NCBI GenBank assembly: GCA_002633005.1
Contig: NMRA01000001.1
Span: 1,025,755-1,089,754, forward strand
Direction of reading: 5' to 3'
Source of the DNA: Phoronis australis
Taxonomy: Eukaryota; Phoronida; Phoronidae
DNA: 64,000 bases
Position numbers and translations under genes: made by a program. Under the pieces are notes generated by a model. It saw nothing but the letters and a program-made list of their open reading frames with translations, made no database searches and had not been told where the DNA came from. Positions 60,490-64,000 of the stretch are shown here, one piece after another (position 1 is the first letter of the stretch; each line of letters begins with the position of its first letter).

Positions 60490-61690
60490 TTAAATGGGCA
60501 GTAGGCTAAATTCGTTCACTGAATAAGAGGTTTTCACCTTGTCAAAAATACTTTTTTACACTTAAAGTTATCACTTAAAAATCTCTTACTTTCATCAGCG
60601 ATCCTTTCTGGTTTATACATATCGATGAAGCTTGTCTGTGGGGATTAAGATGACTTTGTTGAAGAATTCCAAATCCTCTTTATGGTCACCGTTAACTTTT
60701 TCACCGTGGGCGATAACCACAAAGTATGTCACGTGAGTTAGGCAAGGATAAGTGTGAGACTGAACGAAGTGAGTGACTTGATGCATAGGAAGATATCGGG
60801 GAATTTTTAATATTTATGTCCCTTAGACTTTTTGTTTATCAACAGGCATGATTTCGTGTAAATCCCTCAAAATGCCACCGTGTGAGGGAAGCTTGAGCGA
60901 ACCGCAGCAGATTTTCATGGATATGTTCAAATTATATTGACTTAATTGCCTCCAGAGTCATGGTATGTGTTGATTATAACTCCATGTGAGTATATGTATG
61001 CCTGTGGCATTACAGGGCGATGTAATTGCCTAGCTTTAATAAGGCACTCTTCATGACTCTATATTTAAATAGAAAGTACACAAGAGTGATTCAATATAAA
61101 AATCTTCTGGTGTGTGGTGGGCCTATGAGATGGACACTCTCTACTTGGGCCAGTTGAGACGGTGGTACTGTCTAATATACGCAACTAAGTAACTCATACC
61201 ACATGACTCTGGAGACAATTTAGTCAACACAATTTACGTAAAGGTATCCATAAAAATATGTTGAAGTTCACTTGAGTTTCTCTTGCCGCTTGCCATTTTG
61301 AAGAAGTTACACAAAATCACGCCAGTTCATGAACAAAAAATCCAAAATCATATGCAAATCTTACAATATTCCTCCAAATATCTTCACGTGCTACTTTTTG
61401 TGGATATTACCGCTAGGTTATCCGCTAAGTCTTGTGCTGTTTGTGGCCTAATGCATGTGACATCAATTGAAATACTTTGTGGTTGTCGTGGGCAGTGCAA
61501 AACTTAATGCCGACCAAAAAAGTGGAGTTCGGATTCTTCGCTAAAGTCATCTTAATTCCTGTAGACATGCTTCATCGAGGATATGCATACAATCAGAAAG
61601 GATTGCTGAAAAAATTAAGCACTTTTTCTGTGTCAATTTGAAGTGTAAAATGTATTTTGATTAGGTGAAACTGTATTATTCGGTGGCCAT
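60490..61690. repeat. Old inverted pair of the 55-kb element's internal sequence
   Basis: 60490-61030 and 61170-61690 are diverged inverted copies of each other. Both contain forms of CTTCATCGAnGATATG, AACCACAAAGTAT and CATGACTCTGGAG. Both are related to 55420-56010. The ~140-base spacer shows nothing recognisable. Confidence 0.65.
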
Positions 61691-62390
61691 GTTTGGATTA
61701 GCTCCCATTTGAAGTACATGGGATGAAATTAACCCAAAGACCGTTGGGAGTATTGTACCTAAAAACCTAGCCAGCTGAGGGACTACATGTTGCCTGCAGG
61801 TATCAATGCTTAACGTAAGGTTCGTTTATTGACGACACAACCGTAAAAGACAAATGGAACTATCTCATGTAGGCAATGTGGTTCAAATTCATCACTAGTG
61901 ACATGGGATGCGATCCTAAAATTACGGCTGGATTTCCTTTGCAGTAATTGACACCAGTTTGAGATCAAAATAATACTCTATATAGTATTAAGTCACTGTA
62001 TCAGAGTTACCTAGGACTTGGTGAATGTACCTTGTACCACAGGTAGTAGCGTGTGACAATGTGGGTTTGTTTCTTTGCCATGCTGTCTCAGAAGCTTATT
62101 AGTTTTTTTTTTGTTGTGTCTGTGATCGATTGCTGTTGATTTGTAATCTGAAATGAACTATGAGGAACTTCTTTGCGTGTTGAATTGAGTCTAACTGGGA
62201 ATTTTCAACTCGAAACATGATTTTCCAAATGTGACCTGGGGAAACATGGTCAAATACAAAATCATTAGGGTATTGAGTCAAAATAAAACCTGGGGGACAC
62301 TGCTTTACGCGTACACAAATGCAACTATGTGTGGTGCATATTGCTGACATTTGTAACCTTTGTAATCACTCTTCATATCATTGCGACCAC
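61691..62390. other. No gene seen
   Basis: No supported feature. Confidence 0.5.
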
Positions 62391-62401
62391 AGGACGACAA
62401 T

Positions 62402-62504
62402 GGATTCAACTCCACCTGGTGCCAGCATTCACATTGATGGACAGGTACTTCAAGAAGACGAAGAAGATGAGATGCAAGTGGAAGAACAAACCAAGCAGAA
62501 TGAG
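62402..62504 (+). CDS. Possible first coding exon, unrecognised acidic protein
   Basis: After an acceptor-like GCGACCACAG, ATG at 62401-62403 starts MDSTPPGASIHIDGQVLQED followed by EEDEMQVEEQTKQNE. A donor-like GAG|GTACCA lies at about 62504. The acidic, low-complexity N-terminus is coding-like in amino acid use. No family recognised and the downstream exon is not identified. Confidence 0.3.
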
Positions 62505-62509
62505 GTACC

Positions 62510-63897
62510 AGTAGCTGTTTTTTTGCAGATGCTGAGATTGTGTACATTCAAGGTATGATTCCAGACCAGTTTGCAGGTGTACATGGGTATTGAAGATGTA
62601 GGCATAGTGAACTTTGCAATGCATTGGATTTACCAGTCTAGCCTCAGTATTTACTAGCACTGATTTCAGGGTGGCGTTCTGCAGGCGCAGATGGGTAAAG
62701 TTAGTGTGAACGCTAATGTGATCTTGCATTTTCTCGAGTTTTTCACGTTTACGCAATGCTGGCCAAAGTGTGCTTGAGCCATTGACTGGGGCCAAGTTTC
62801 CCGTTCTCAGAGGTAAGTGTTTTCGTAATTGGTTTTGACCCTGTCTAGTAAGTGTTCTTACAGTAAACTCTCACCACTTCCTTACAAAAATAGGGATTTT
62901 CACCTAAAGAAAAGTCCCTGTGCCTTCTGAGAGCGGAATTTATTCGGGTGAGAGGAAAATCCCCCTATGGTCGTCACTTATCCTAGGGTTTGTCTGAGTT
63001 TATATTATTTTATACCTCAGAGGAACTTTTTATTCATCGGAGGAAAATTTTGAGCCTGATGAGGGAAATTTTTCAAGATTTTAGAACATTTTCAGAGAGG
63101 AATGGAACTGATGTTTAGCCCCAGAAATGAGGTATTGAGGGCCCTGAAAGAATTGTCAAAACTGTTGGGCTGTCAATTGTTATGTATTTATCCGTATTCT
63201 ACATAGGGCCGAAAAAATCACTTCGTATGAATTTTCAAATGTTATGGATTTTGAGCCTTTATTTGTCTGGCAGAAACACTATAAGATGAAAGTTGAAATT
63301 ATCTTTAAAATCGTCAGTGTTTCGAAGCACCAAACTAGCGGAGATTGAGGCAGGAATTACTGGAAAGTGACGGAAATTGTCGACAATTGAAGATCTGCAC
63401 AATAAAAACATATCGTGAGAACCGGTGTAGAATGCAATTTGCATACCAAATTTCCCTTTTTTGATTGGTAAATTGCTTTTTTGTGAAATGCTGGCCAATG
63501 AAAAGTGCGCTTACTTGGTTTTGCTTTGTGTGTTATCGTATTCGTTTAAAATTGTGTTGAGATGTTGACAGCGAAATTTCAGAGATGATATACCATGAAA
63601 TTGCCATTTTTCATAACATTCGTCAAGGTTGAATGTCCTCTTTTTCATAAATGTTGTCTAGTGTTAGGTACCGAAGTTTTCAAAATATTGACTACACTGT
63701 CTTCCTCTTGTCGACAATCTCAAAAATTGCTACGCAATATTTCCTGCATATTTTCAAATGATTTAGGGTAATCTTCCATCTGATTTTCCTCTTGGTTTTC
63801 ACCATGAATTTCGACAGAGTTGCCAACTTGTGATATGTAGTACTTTAACTCGATGCTACATATTATTTATGAGATGAGATAATATTTCCCACCCACC
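62510..63897. other. Possible intron or intergenic DNA
   Basis: A weak CGCG-repeat remnant lies near 62680-62760; otherwise nothing supported. Confidence 0.4.
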
Positions 63898-63961
63898 ATG
63901 TTTTGTTCTGAATTGGTGAGATTTTACTGTAAGACTTATGCCAGCAGACTGACTGAGAAAG
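63898..63961 (+). CDS. Possible first coding exon at window end
   Basis: ATG at 63898 has a strong context (CCCACCCACCATG) and reads MFCSELVRFYCKTYASRLTE to the strong donor consensus AAAG|GTAAGT at 63961/63962. The peptide is basic and free of acidic clusters, as a mitochondrial presequence would be, but it is too short to assign. The rest of the gene would lie beyond the window. Confidence 0.35.
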
Positions 63962-64000
63962 GTAAGTCGTCTTTTTAGGAAGACACTGATATGTTGTGAA

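Overview
The window is nuclear DNA of an animal. It has spliced genes with GT-AG introns, AT-rich intergenic DNA, many small dispersed transposons and non-LTR retrotransposon wrecks. The two clear genes fit an invertebrate deuterostome: a very conserved ARP2, and a GPS-less secretin/Methuselah-type receptor with an N-terminal somatomedin-B-like region. A hemichordate, echinoderm or lancelet are all possible, and the phylum is inference only. No prokaryotic or viral gene system was seen. Almost every open frame above 60 codons is a chance frame or a shadow; only a few parts are convincingly coding.

Layout. 1-24 kb: no convincing gene apart from a 40-codon sulfotransferase-like fragment at 22.9 kb; the rest is short inverted-repeat transposons, microsatellites and one half of a large foldback repeat (20.4 kb). 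24.9-36.5 kb: the ARP2 gene on the minus strand, with six coding exons resolved to the base and one missing in a 993-base N gap. 36.5-36.9 kb: a probable two-way promoter with a short plus-strand frame facing away. 37-43 kb: a repeat cluster in which an L1/Tx1-like reverse transcriptase is split by a Jockey/CR1-like fragment and a small inverted-repeat element, followed by an assembly-duplicated hairpin repeat. 43-46 kb: empty. 46.6-53.5 kb: the receptor gene on the minus strand, two coding exons, its single intron holding a 2.7-kb foldback element whose ~790-base arms carry tRNA-like box A/box B promoters. 54.5-61.7 kb: another reverse transcriptase wreck and copies of a family whose complete member has 28-base terminal inverted repeats built on a CRE palindrome. 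62-64 kb: two possible small first exons of unrecognised genes.

The most informative transposon signal is a set of 80-180-base elements with G-rich CAGKGGCGGAT- or CATGGGCGGCGCA-type ends. Six of seven complete copies show exact 5-base target duplications. ARP2 serves branched-actin nucleation and the receptor serves signalling at the plasma membrane; nothing in the sequence links their functions. Several single N bases (30371, 42844, 50310) sit in or next to duplicated or foldback DNA and mark assembly joins that should not be read as biology.
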